In this document: positions 35,027-44,420 of the stretch, piece by piece
Layout: each line of letters begins with the position of its first letter
Numbering within the stretch: the first letter of the stretch is position 1
Assembly: GCA_963833495.1 (NCBI GenBank)
Contig: CAWHYJ010000002.1
Location: forward strand, 186,001 to 250,000
Length of the DNA: 64,000 nucleotides
Direction: 5' to 3'
DNA from: Fodinibacter sp963833495
GTDB taxonomy: Bacteria > Actinomycetota > Actinomycetes > Actinomycetales > Dermatophilaceae
Position numbers and translations under genes: made by a program
Notes under the pieces: model-generated
Database searches by the model: none
Told to the model about the DNA's origin: nothing
What the model saw: the letters and a program-made list of their open reading frames with translations, nothing else

Positions 35027-36607
35027 GTGACCGGCTCGGACCACCGGCTCGCCCCCGCTGACCGCCCGAGGACCCGCGCCGAGGCCCGCAGTGACGCCGC
35101 CGGGGCACCCACGGATGCCGCGGACCCCAGCGTCCAGTGGGTCACCCGGCGCGAGCTGCACGCCCGCCCCCGACGAGGCTGGCGCACCTGGGCCGTGCTC
35201 TCGGTCGTGAGCGTGCTGGTGGCGGTGGTCGGCGCCACGGCCTACGCCGCATGGCGGCTCGACGCGAACATCACGCGGGTCGACGTGACGGCGGCGATCG
35301 GCACCGACCGCCCCACCCGCACCGGGGGCGCCACCGGCTCCGCCCAGCCGGTCAACATCCTGCTGATCGGTTCCGACACCCGCGAGGGTGCCGGAAACGA
35401 CGCCTACGCCGACCGCGACGGCACGCTCGGCGGTGGGGCGCACTCCGACACCAACCTGCTCGTGCACCTGTCGGCCGACCGGTCCGCCGCGACGGTGGTG
35501 TCCATCCCGCGTGACTCGATGACGCTGGCCCCGCCGGACTGCTCCCCCACCGCTCCCCGCAACCAGTGGCGCATGCGGCAGTGGAACCAGAACTACGCGA
35601 TCGGGGGTGCGGGCTGCCTGATCCGCACCCTCGAGGGCACCACCGGCCTGTTCGTCGACCACTACGCCGTCGTCGACTTCAGCGGCTTCAAGCAGATGGT
35701 CGACGCCCTCGGCGGCGTGCAGGTGTGCACCCCGGTGGCCATCGACGACACGCACACCCACCTGCGCCTGTCGCCCGGCACGCACACCCTCGACGGGCGC
35801 CATGCGCTGCAGTACGTGCGGGTGCGCAAGTCGATCGGCGACGGCTCGGACCTGCAGCGGATCGGCCGCCAGCAGGCCTTCCTGTCCTCGGTGATGCAGA
35901 AGGCCACGTCGTCGCAGCTGCTGCTTCAGCCCACCACGCTCTACGCGTTCCTCACCGCAGCCACCAAGTCGCTCACCACCGACCCGGATCTCGGGGTCGG
36001 CACCATGCGCGACCTGGCCGGCAGCGTCAGGGGCATCGGGCTCGACCGGATCCAGTTCGTCACCGTGCCCAACGAGCCCTACACCCCCGACCCGAACCGG
36101 GTGCAGTGGAGGAAGCCGGCCGAGCAGATCTGGTCGGCCCTGCGCCGCGACCGCCCGGTGGGCGCCACCGCGAAGCCCAGCGCGACCCCGTCGCCCACCG
36201 GCGCGCCGCTCTCGGTCTCCCCCGCTGACATCAGGGTCACGGTGCGCAACGCGACTGGGGTCTCCGGGCTCGCCCGGCAGGCCGCCCGGGCCCTCGAGGT
36301 GCAGGGCTTCGCACGGGTCTCGACCGGCACCGCCGCCACCACCACCGAACCGGTCCTCGTCGAGTACTCCGGGCGGTACGCCGACGACGCGCGCACCCTG
36401 GCGGCAGCCTTCCCCGGCGCGGTCGTGCGCACGGCCACCGGCCTCGGCACGACGGTGCGGGTCACCCTCGGGCGGGGGGCACCCGCGGTCGTCGAGGTGC
36501 CCAACCGGCTGGGCACCGCTCCGCTGCCGGAGCAGGCCATCTCGTCGGAGCCGAACCCCACCGAGTCGATCGAGGTGCGCGAGGCAGACACCGACATCTG
36601 CCGCTGA
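35027..36607 (+). CDS. LytR-CpsA-Psr (LCP) family ligase with LytR C-terminal domain
   Basis: A 526-residue LCP protein. One transmembrane helix (about 54-73) follows a charged tail. VNILLIGSDTREGAGNDAYADRDG near 108, HSDTNLLVHLSADRS, VVSIPRDSMTLAPPDC near 160 and HALQYVRVRKSIGDGSDLQRIGRQQAF near 262 form the LCP domain. A C-terminal LytR_C domain (DIRVTVRNATGVSGLARQAARAL near 403) is present, as in actinobacterial arabinogalactan or teichoic acid ligases. The GTG start is set by AGGAGGCAGGAGGGG directly upstream. Confidence 0.92.
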   Translation: MTGSDHRLAPADRPRTRAEARSDAAGAPTDAADPSVQWVTRRELHARPRRGWRTWAVLSVVSVLVAVVGATAYAAWRLDANITRVDVTAAIGTDRPTRTGGATGSAQPVNILLIGSDTREGAGNDAYADRDGTLGGGAHSDTNLLVHLSADRSAATVVSIPRDSMTLAPPDCSPTAPRNQWRMRQWNQNYAIGGAGCLIRTLEGTTGLFVDHYAVVDFSGFKQMVDALGGVQVCTPVAIDDTHTHLRLSPGTHTLDGRHALQYVRVRKSIGDGSDLQRIGRQQAFLSSVMQKATSSQLLLQPTTLYAFLTAATKSLTTDPDLGVGTMRDLAGSVRGIGLDRIQFVTVPNEPYTPDPNRVQWRKPAEQIWSALRRDRPVGATAKPSATPSPTGAPLSVSPADIRVTVRNATGVSGLARQAARALEVQGFARVSTGTAATTTEPVLVEYSGRYADDARTLAAAFPGAVVRTATGLGTTVRVTLGRGAPAVVEVPNRLGTAPLPEQAISSEPNPTESIEVREADTDICR

Positions 36608-36820
36608 CCCTTGCGCACGAGTGGGCTGAGAGCACGCTGAGACGCGATGGGGGCCCGCTGCGCTACAACAGTCGGATGTGGGGGCGTTGGCCCTCGCCCG
36701 CCACCAGCGTCGAGATCACTCGATCACGAAGTCCCCCACCCCCTGCGGCGGGAGTTCGAGGACGGGCACCAGGTCCACGCGACTCGGACAACCGGGTCCC
36801 GTGGGCCTCGTGCATCCGGG

Positions 36821-37987
36821 TCAGCCCTTCAGCAGCTGCCGGGCCATCACGATGCGTTGCACCTGGTTGGTGCCCTCGTAGATCTGGGTGATCTTGGCGT
36901 CGCGCATCATCCGCTCGAGCGGGAAGTCGCGGGTGTAGCCCGCCCCACCGAGCAGCTGCACGGCATCCGTCGTCACCCGCATCGCCACATCGGAGGCGTA
37001 GCACTTGGCGGCCGCACCGAAGAAGGGCAGGTCGGCGTCGCCGCGCTCGCTCTTCGCGGCAGCGACGTAGACCAGCTGGCGCGCGGCCTCCAGCTCCATT
37101 GCCATGTCGGCGAGCATGAACTGCACGCCCTGGAACTCGGCCACCGCCTTGCCGAACTGACGGCGCTCCTTGACGTAGGTGAGGGCCTGGTCGAGCGCTC
37201 CCTGGGCGATGCCGACCGCCTGGGCACCGATGGTGACCCTGGTGTGGTCGAGGGTCGCGAGGGCGAGCTTGAGTCCCCCGCCGACCTCGCCGACGACCCG
37301 GTCGCCGGGGATGCGGGTGCGGTCGAAGATGAGCTCACGCGTCGGGCTGCCCTGGATGCCGAGCTTGCGCTCCTTCTCGCCGAACGTGAAGCCGGGGTCG
37401 CTCTTCTCGACGACGAATGCCGTGACGTTGTTGCCGCGCGGCCCGTCGGGGTCGGTGACGGCGAGCACCGTGTAGAACTGCGAGACACCGGCATTGGTGA
37501 TCCACGCCTTCTGGCCGTGCAGCACCCAGTCGTCGCCGTCGCGCACCGCACGGCACTTCATCGCCGAGGTGTCTGAGCCGGCCTCGCGCTCGGACAGACC
37601 GTAGGAGAACGTCGACTCACCCGCCGCGAGCGGGGTGAGGTAGCGCTTCTTGACGTCGTCGTCCGCCGCAAGGATGAGCGGCATGGAGCCCAGCTTGTTG
37701 ACCGCCGGGATGAGCGAGCTGCTCGCGCAGACCCGCGCGACCTCCTCGATGACGATGCAGGTCGCCAACGCGTCGGCCCCGACCCCGCCGTACTCCTCGG
37801 GCACGTGCGGCGCGAAGAAGTCGCTGGCGACCAGGGCGTCGTGCGCCTCCTGCGGGTAGCGCGCGTCCTCGTCGACCGCGGCCGCGTAGGGCGCGATCTT
37901 GTCCTCGGCCACGGCCCGCACCGCCTCGCGGATCGCCTCGTGGTCCTCGGAGAGCCGGTAGGTGTCGAAGTCCAGGTTGCCGCTCAT
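36821..37987 (-). CDS. acyl-CoA dehydrogenase
   Basis: A 388-residue FAD enzyme that oxidises acyl-CoA to the 2-enoyl-CoA. YGLSEREAGSDTSAMKCRAV near 125 and WITNAGVSQFYTVLAV are FAD-contact blocks, RQFGKAVAEFQGVQFMLADMA is the helix before the C-terminal domain, and QIYEGTNQVQRIVMARQLL at the end carries the catalytic Glu of short/medium-chain members. The ATG at 37987 is preferred because a -10 TAACAT lies 7 nt upstream; an ATG three codons earlier is inside that box. It seems unrelated to the glycan genes around it. Confidence 0.92.
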   Translation of the reverse strand: MSGNLDFDTYRLSEDHEAIREAVRAVAEDKIAPYAAAVDEDARYPQEAHDALVASDFFAPHVPEEYGGVGADALATCIVIEEVARVCASSSLIPAVNKLGSMPLILAADDDVKKRYLTPLAAGESTFSYGLSEREAGSDTSAMKCRAVRDGDDWVLHGQKAWITNAGVSQFYTVLAVTDPDGPRGNNVTAFVVEKSDPGFTFGEKERKLGIQGSPTRELIFDRTRIPGDRVVGEVGGGLKLALATLDHTRVTIGAQAVGIAQGALDQALTYVKERRQFGKAVAEFQGVQFMLADMAMELEAARQLVYVAAAKSERGDADLPFFGAAAKCYASDVAMRVTTDAVQLLGGAGYTRDFPLERMMRDAKITQIYEGTNQVQRIVMARQLLKG

Positions 37988-38000
37988 GCGGCTCATGTTA
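37985..38000 (-). promoter_or_regulatory. leaderless promoter overlapping the upstream stop codon
   Basis: TAACAT (minus strand, 37995-38000) is the -10 box of the acyl-CoA dehydrogenase gene. Its first three bases are the TAA stop of the preceding glycosyltransferase frame. Confidence 0.5.
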
Positions 38001-39214
38001 CTGGGGGGTATGCCGACCGCCCGGGCGGGCTGCCCGTGGAGGCCGGGTGCCCCGGTGCGCCGCGCCCGTCAGCGACCGGCCGGCCAACAGCCTCCCGACG
38101 ATCTCGCTGGCCACCATGGAGTCCGAGTCGCTGCTCAGCTCCTTGGCCTTCGCGTGCGCCGATTCCTTGGCGGATCGGACGGACTCGGGGGTCATCGCGT
38201 TGAGTGCCGCGGTGAACGAGTCCACGTCGAAGCCGTCGGCCACGACCCCGAGCTCGTGCTCGCGGACGAACCGTCCCATCTCGGGGAGGGCCCCACCACC
38301 ATTCCCAGTCGCGCCTGGACGAAGTCGAAGAGCTTGTTGGGAAGCGCGAACTCCATGTTGACGTTGGCGGGCGGAAGGCAGTAGACGCCGAGGTCGTACG
38401 GATTCAGCGCAGCGGGCAGTTCGTCCGGCGTCACCGGCTCGTGGAAGCGGATCCGCGCGGAGCCAGCTGCCCGCTCGTGCAAGGTCCGCAGGTACCTTCC
38501 TCCGTCGTTGGCCGGGACCAGGATCAGGTCGAGGGTCAGGTGTTCGAGCCGGGTGGTCGCGTCGATGAGTGCCTCGATGTTCCTACCGGGGACGGCGCCC
38601 CCGCTGTGCGCGAGCCGGATCACACCCTCCTGTGCAGGCGAGGGCTCGAGGTCGACCCATGGCCGGGCGTTGCGGACGACCTCGCACGGCACGCCGTACG
38701 TGGCGCGGTACATGTCGGCGATGGTGCTGCAGACGGTGGTCACGGCATCGGAACTTGGGAGGTACCGCCGACAGACGTGATCCATCAAGGGACCGACGAG
38801 CAGCCGCCACGACAGCACGTGTGACCGCTCCTGGGGGGCCCACTCGTGCATGTCGGCCCAGACCGGCGCACCCTGCGCCACCCGGTGGGCCAGCGGCAGG
38901 GCGCGGGCCTCGTTCGCCACTACGAGGTCGAACGTCCGGCCCTGGAGCAGCCGTTGCCCCTCCCGCAACGCGGGCGCTGCCATCTCCGCGTGGTTCAGGA
39001 GCCGGGCGCCGAGCTGCAGGACCCCGGTCGCGGTCTGCGGCAGGGAGGGGAGGTCGTCAGCCACGCGGAGGTGCTCGGCCGCGGCGGACGGCGCTTCGCC
39101 GTAACCCAACGTCGTGACGACGCCATGCCCGGCGAGGACGTCCAGCTGGCGCAGCACCCGCGCGTCCCGGTGGATCGGTGAGAACGAGATGCACAGGATG
39201 CGCGGGATGGTCAC
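37998..39214 (-). pseudogene. family 4-like glycosyltransferase, split by one frameshift
   Basis: Starting at GTG 39214 (TPRILCISFSPIHRDARVLRQ-type N-terminus after VTI), the frame encodes a GT-B enzyme: VWADMHEWAPQERSHV near 105, VIRLAHSGGAVPGRNIEALIDA near 220 and PYDLGVYCLPPANVNMEFALPNKLFDFV near 295. Near 38285 the frame breaks inside a GGGG run. After adding one base it continues as EMGRFVREHELGVVADGFDV to the TAA at 37998, giving 405 residues, a normal length. The conserved codons on both sides suggest a sequence error or a very recent mutation. It is a probable cell-wall glycan transferase. Confidence 0.75.
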
Positions 39215-39349
39215 AGCGCGACGACTGTAGCCGACCGTCCGAGGGCGTCCCGGGGGCCGCGGCCCCGAACCGGACCCGCTGGACCCGCAGTGGGTTCGCG
39301 GCCGCCCACGGTGGCTTACCACCCCGCGCGATGTCGAGGTCCCGCTCAG

Positions 39350-39365
39350 TAGAGTCGCCACCGTG
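39350..39365 (+). promoter_or_regulatory. leaderless promoter: -10 TAGAGT then GTG start of the epimerase gene
   Basis: TAGAGT at 39350-39355 is 7 nt before the GTG at 39363, which opens with the UDP-GlcNAc epimerase N-terminus. Confidence 0.55.
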
Positions 39366-40572
39366 AAGATCCTCAGCGTCGTCGGCGCCCGCCCCCAGTT
39401 CGTCAAGCTCGCCCCGGTCGCGACGGCCCTGCGGCCGCGGCGGGCACGAGCACGTCATCGTCCACACCGGGCAGCACTACGACGCCAACATGTCCGACGT
39501 CTTCTTCACCGACCTCGGCATCCCTGAGCCCGACGTCCATCTCGCGATCGGCTCGGACACCCACGGTCGCCAGACCGGCGCGATGCTCGCCGCCATGGAC
39601 GCGGTGCTCGAGGAGCACCGGCCGGACTGGGTGCTGGTCTACGGCGACACCAACTCGACCGTTGGCCGGAGCGCTGTCGGCCGTGAAGATGCACATCCCG
39701 CTCGCGCACCTCGAGGCCGGGCTGCGCTCCTTCAACCGGCGGATGCCGGAGGAGCACAACCGGGTACTCACCGACCACGCCGCGGACCTGTGCCTGGCAC
39801 CCACCGAGGTGGCGATGGGCCACCTCGACGACGAGGGCCTGTCGGCGCCGAAGCGTGCTGGTCGGCGACGTCATGACGGACGTGCTCCTCTAGGTCCGTG
39901 ACGCGATGGCGTCCGCCCCGCGCGCCACTGCCCGGAGGCGTCGACGAGCCACAGCGGTACTACGTCGCAACGCTGCACCGCGCCGAGAACACCGACGACC
40001 CCGAGCGACTGCGCGGCCATCATCGGCGCGCTGGCCGCGCTCGACGCGCCCGTGCTCCTGCTGGCGCACCCGCGCCTGCGGGCCCGAGCCGCGGCGCACG
40101 GACTCGACCTCACGCAGGGATCGCTCGTGGGCGCCGACCCGATGCCGTACCCCGACGCTCGTGCGCGCGGTCATGTCGAGCGCCGGCGTCGTCACCGACT
40201 CCGGCGGCCTGCAGAAGGAGGCCTTCCTGCTGCGCGTGCCCTGCACCACGGTGCGCACCGAGACCGAGTGGACCGAGACGGTCGACCTCGGCTGGAACGT
40301 CCTGGCCGACGATCCCGCCGACATCGCATCGATCGTCACGCGACCTGCCCCGCAGCCGACCACCGAGACGCCCTACGGTGACGGTGACGCGGCGGGCCGG
40401 GCGGTGGAGGCCCTCGTACCCGGCCGGGGACGGCCCCGCTGCCCACAGGTCCGGCCCGGACCGCTACCGCGCACCCCCTGCGGCGGGTCGGCTCACCGGG
40501 CTGGCGTGGGCCAGTTCGCCATCGGAGCAGTGGGGCTTCGTCGGGCGACCTCCTCAGGTGACGGCGCGATAG
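39363..40572 (+). pseudogene. wecB: UDP-N-acetylglucosamine 2-epimerase-like (WecB/WbpI), at least six +1 frameshifts
   Basis: The pieces in order are KILSVVGARPQFVKLAPVA, HEHVIVHTGQHYDANMSDVFF, VYGDTNSTV, HIPLAHLEAGLRSFNRRMPEE, VLVGDVMTDVLL, YYVATLHRAENTDDPERL, LLLAHPRLRARAAAHG and VVTDSGGLQKEAFLLRVP. Together they are a full non-hydrolysing epimerase with its Asp, Glu and His active-site blocks. The frames advance strictly 0,1,2,0,1,2,0, so each break is one extra base (near 39440, 39664, 39860, 39930, 40013 and 40150). The end is uncertain; 40572 is the first stop in the next frame of the series. With the WbpA/B/D/E-like genes it could be WbpI, which epimerises the diacetamido-glucuronic acid nucleotide. 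Confidence 0.78.
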
Positions 40573-40762
40573 GCTCGCGCAACACTCTTGGCGGACCTTC
40601 GGTCGCGCCCGTGGCCGCGGACCGGATCATCGGCGTGCCTGGTCGCCTTCTGCCGACGGTTTCTGCCGGACCCTGTCGCTGCCTTGGACATGATGTAGGC
40701 CGTGCCGACCACTTGGCCAGCGCTGCGAGCGCAGAGCCACCATCGACCTTCTTGGAGAACAC

Positions 40763-41543
40763 TTGAGAACGTCCAGCGTCACGGCCGTACGATTCGCTTC
40801 CCCGATGTTCGCGGGGCGGCCCCAGGTGCCGTACACCTACCGGGACCTCCAGTCCGGGTGGTGCGTATGCCAGGAAGTCCATTTCCTCGACCACATTCGC
40901 TCGGTCGGGCGTTCGGGCGTCTACGTCGACATCGGCGCTCACATGGGTACGCGACCACGTGGTTCGCGATGCTCTGTCCACCAACTCAGTGCACGCAGAT
41001 CGAGCCGGTAAGCCGCTTCGCGGACCAGGTGGACCGGTCATTGCCGCCAGTACGGGCCGGCGCAGATAGTTACCCTTCACCGTGTCGGCCGGTCCGCAAG
41101 CCGGGCATCGCCACCAACCACCTTGCCGCTGAACACCAGGAGGCGCTTCGGGACCCGGCGGGTGAGGCGGTAGGCCCGCGACGAGACCGTTCGAGGTGCG
41201 GACCACGCTCGACACATTGATCACAGACCCTGTCGCCGTCATATCAAGATCGACGTGGAGGGCATGGAGGAGCTCGGTACTCAGGGGGGCTTCGCGCATT
41301 CTCGGGTCGGACCGCCCGACGGTATACCTGGAGGCGTTCAACCGCGCTGCGTTACGACGCACCAAGACTGTGCTCAAGCCGTATGGCTACCGTCCCACCG
41401 GTGCGGTGTTCAACAGCACGCCCACCTACGAGTTCAGCACGACAGCCCCTGCGAGCGCGCCGCTTCGGGTCGTCCTGTACCAGGCCACCCACGCGGTGCG
41501 CAGGAACCTGTGGAGGATCGCCAAGCGCACCGGCATCCGCTAG
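40763..41543 (+). pseudogene. FkbM-family methyltransferase, broken by several indels
   Basis: Fragments in different frames form an FkbM methyltransferase: VYVDIGAHMG (SAM motif I) in the first, TTWFAML and IEPVSRFADQVDRSL in the second, VTLHRVGRSASRASPPTT in the third, IDVEGMEEL (the diagnostic KIDVEGxE block) and ASRILGSDRPTVYLEAFNR to the TAG at 41543. At least five indels of both signs are needed (-1, +1, +1, -1 or +2, +1). Family members O-methylate sugars or polyketides; in this context a glycan O-methyl group is likely. Unlike the neighbours the indels are mixed, so real decay cannot be excluded. Confidence 0.65.
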
Positions 41544-41666
41544 ACGCACTCACGCTCGAGCACCTCGCCGATACGCCCGTGGTGCGGCGGGTCATCGGGG
41601 GGCGTAGAACACGCAGCGACCACGATGCGGCTGGCCGGGCTCGTCGGCGGCCGTCCGCGCGCCCAG

Positions 41667-41683
41667 TAGACTCGCCCGTCGTG
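41667..41683 (+). promoter_or_regulatory. leaderless promoter: -10 TAGACT then GTG start
   Basis: TAGACT at 41667-41672 lies 8 nt before the GTG at 41681, the probable first codon of the broken glycosyltransferase gene. Confidence 0.45.
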
Positions 41684-42824
41684 AGCAGTCCCCAATTCGT
41701 GTCCACCGATGTTGCCGGGCCGGTCACGAGCCACGTACTCGTACTGCTGCGGCGCCAGCAGCGAGCCAATCATCACCAGGCCGTGGTCGCCGGCATCCCC
41801 ACGGCCCTTCCGACGGCCGGCGGATGACCACCAGCGCACTCCATGTCGGGGAGGCCGCCCTCACGGCCGCTCATCTCGTCGCGGCCGCCCGCGCCCGCGG
41901 ACTGCCCTGGGACCACCTGCCGCTCGCCAGCACCCGGCGTGACTGGGATGGTCCCGTCGCCGTCGCCCAGCGAGCCGTGCTCGGCGCCACCTGGCTGGCG
42001 CGGCTCGGCCTCGCCGCCCGGCGCTACGACATCGTTCACGTTCACTCGGCGAGTACCGTGGCGCACAGCCGCCTCGTCTCGCCACGCTACGTCCTGCATT
42101 GTCACGGCACCGATGTGCGCACGGCCCAATACGACGCGACCCGCGGCGCGTCGGTCCGGCGAGCGCTGGCCGAGGCGGAGGCCGTCCTCTACTCGACGCC
42201 AGACCTTGCAGAACACGTGCTGCCGCACCGCGAGGATGCGCTGTACCTCCCCGTCCCCGTGTCGGTCGAGCAGCTGCCGGAGTGGGTGCCCGATACCGAT
42301 CGCCCTCGCGTGGTCTTCGCCTCGCGGTGGGAGGCGGTCAAGGGCCTCGCGGGCCAGCTCGACGACCGCGCAGCGCCTCGTCGCCTCACTCGGCGACCGC
42401 GCGGACGTGCTCGGCCTCGAGTGGGGACCCGACACAGACGCAGCGCGGGCGGTCGGCGTCCGCCTCGTGCCGCGTCGTCCACACGCAGAGTTCGTGGACT
42501 GGCTCGCAGGCTCCACCGCGGTCGTCGGCCAAGCGGCGGGCATCCTCTCCGCCAGCGAACTGGAGGCCATGGGCACGGGTGCCCCACTGCTCCTCCCGGT
42601 GGGGCTCCCACTGTATGAGGGACGGTCACGCACCCGCACCGCCGGTGCTCGGGGGCAGCCCGGCCGCGGTGGCCGAAGTCGCGGTCTCGCTCGTCGAGGG
42701 CACCCCTCACGACCCCGTGCCGGGCCGGACGTGGGTGCGTGACGAGCACGGGGTCGGCCGGGCCGTCGACACCGTTGCTGCGACGTACAGCGCCGTTCTA
42801 GCTCAGCGTCAGGCGCAGCGGTGA
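41681..42824 (+). pseudogene. GT-B glycosyltransferase, about four +1 frameshifts
   Basis: Read across frames, the gene gives GPVTSHVLVLL, ALHVGEAALTAAHLVAAARARG, YDIVHVHSASTVAHSRLV, YVLHCHGTDVRTAQYD, VVFASRWEAVKGL, TAQRLVASLGDRADVLGLEW, FVDWLAGSTAVVGQAAGILS and GGSPAAVAEVAVSLVEGTP, a family 4/1-like enzyme. Removing four single extra bases (about 41790, 41820, 42361 and 42628) gives 379 codons ending at the TGA that overlaps the flippase GTG as GTGA. This coupling supports the reconstruction. The donor sugar is unknown. Confidence 0.68.
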
Positions 42825-44315
42825 CGCAGCGCGCCGACCGGCTGTCCCAGCTGTTCGGTCACCTCCGCCCGCTGGGACTTGACGCCACCACGCAGGGAAC
42901 GATCGCCCAACGCGGTGCCCTGTCGATGACCGGCCTGCTCGCCCAGGGCGGTCTGAGGTTCGCCACCAGCTGGCTCATAGGCGTCATCGCAGGCGCCGTC
43001 GTCCTTGGCACCGTCGCCGCCGCGATGTCGATGGCGACGCTCCTTGCGCTCCTGTGGCCAACAACCACGGGCAGCGCCGCGTCGAAGTACATCGCCAGGG
43101 CCCGTGGGGCGCAGGACAGCGTCGAGCTGCACGCCGTCACGACCCACTTCCGTCGCCGGGCGCTGCAGTCCGGGATCCTGCTGTCCCTGCTGGCCTTCCC
43201 CCTGTGGGCCACGGTGGGCGGGGGACGGTGGTCCGATGCCTGGGCTGTCTCGGCATTCACCGCCGCTTACGCCGGGTACACCTTCACGCGCGGTGTCCAG
43301 TTCGGGACGGGCCAGGTTGCGCGAGCCACCCTCTGGGACATCGGGTGCGCGGCCATAGGTTTAGTGGTGCTGCTGACCATGCTCGTGCTGGGGGTCAGGG
43401 GTCCGTCGCTGCTTGTTGCACTGGCCCTCTCGTACGGCGCGTATGCCCTCGCGGGCCTGCCCCGCGGGGTGGACCGCGGGGCCCTTCTACCGCGCCGCCT
43501 TCGCCGAGAGCTCGACCAAGTGGTACTGGTGGGGGTGGCCGGCACCATCGCGAGCTCGGGCTTCCTGCAGATCAGCATGATCGTCGCCAAGAACCTCGAC
43601 TCCGCGCAAGCCGGACAGTTCGCTGCGGCCATGACCACAGCCACGCCGGCCTCGCTCCTCGCCACATCCCTGAGCCTTGTTCTCTTCCCTGCGCTGGCCG
43701 AGGCGTGGGGGCGCGGCGACAAGGCCTTGTTCCGCGCGCAGACCGACCAGGCCACCCGGGTGCTCGTCCTTGCGATGGTCACCGTCTTTGGGTCGATGAT
43801 CCTGTGCTCCCAGCTGATCATGAGCCTGTGGGGCTCGAAGTTCGACGCCAGTTCCCTGGTGTTTCCCCTGCTGCTGCTGGCCATCCTCGCGAACAACATC
43901 TCGACAGCCAGCGTCAACGCCATGGCGACCCGGAGCAAGAAGCCTGATGCAGCTGTCCAGCGCAGCGGCCCTCGTCGGGCTCGCTGTCGGCGCTCTCGTA
44001 TGGGTGGTGGCCATCCCGTCGCTGGGTATCGTCGGCATCGCCATCGGCTACCTGGTTGGGACCGTGCTGACCGCTCTGGTGCCGCTGGTCACCGAGTGGC
44101 GGATCGGGGGCCACCGCTGGGGCCTGCTGCTTGGCCGTGCGGTTGTCGGGATCGTCATCCTGCTGAGCCTTTTCGGCGCGGAGCGAGCGTTGGGAGTCCC
44201 CGTGCTCGCCGAGCCGCTCGTGGCGCTGGTGTTCTGCCTCGTCTGGTGGACCCTGTCCCGCAAGGACCTGCGGCTCCTTCCTCGGCGGTTCCGCCCTTCG
44301 CGCCCCCTTCCCTGA
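42821..44315 (+). pseudogene. MOP-superfamily polysaccharide flippase, one +1 frameshift
   Basis: Residues 1 to about 374 run without a break: ALSMTGLLAQGGLRFATSWLIG, SKYIARARGAQD, FAAAMTTATPASLLATSLSLVLF and LIMSLWGSKFDASSLVFPLLLLA. These are Wzx-like helices close to those of the flippase at 17.5 kb. Near 43943 one extra base (CCTGATGCAG) shifts the frame. After correction it continues MQLSSAAALVGLAVGALVW to the TGA at 44315, for 497 residues and 12-14 helices. GTG start is coupled to the upstream glycosyltransferase (GTGA). It would export the diacetamido-uronic-acid-containing unit if the block works as one pathway. Confidence 0.75.
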
Positions 44316-44420
44316 GCGTGACCGATGGACAGCAGTCCTTGAAGGGGACCCGTCCGCCTGCTTTCCCCGATGGACTGGACACCGATCAGGGCACATCGTC
44401 GGTCAACCTGTTTCTTGGGC

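Noticed and set aside
36608..36820. A small gene between the third LCP and the acyl-CoA dehydrogenase
   Set aside because: Short frames there are Pro/Arg/Ser-rich without ribosome site or -10 box; I treat it as spacer.
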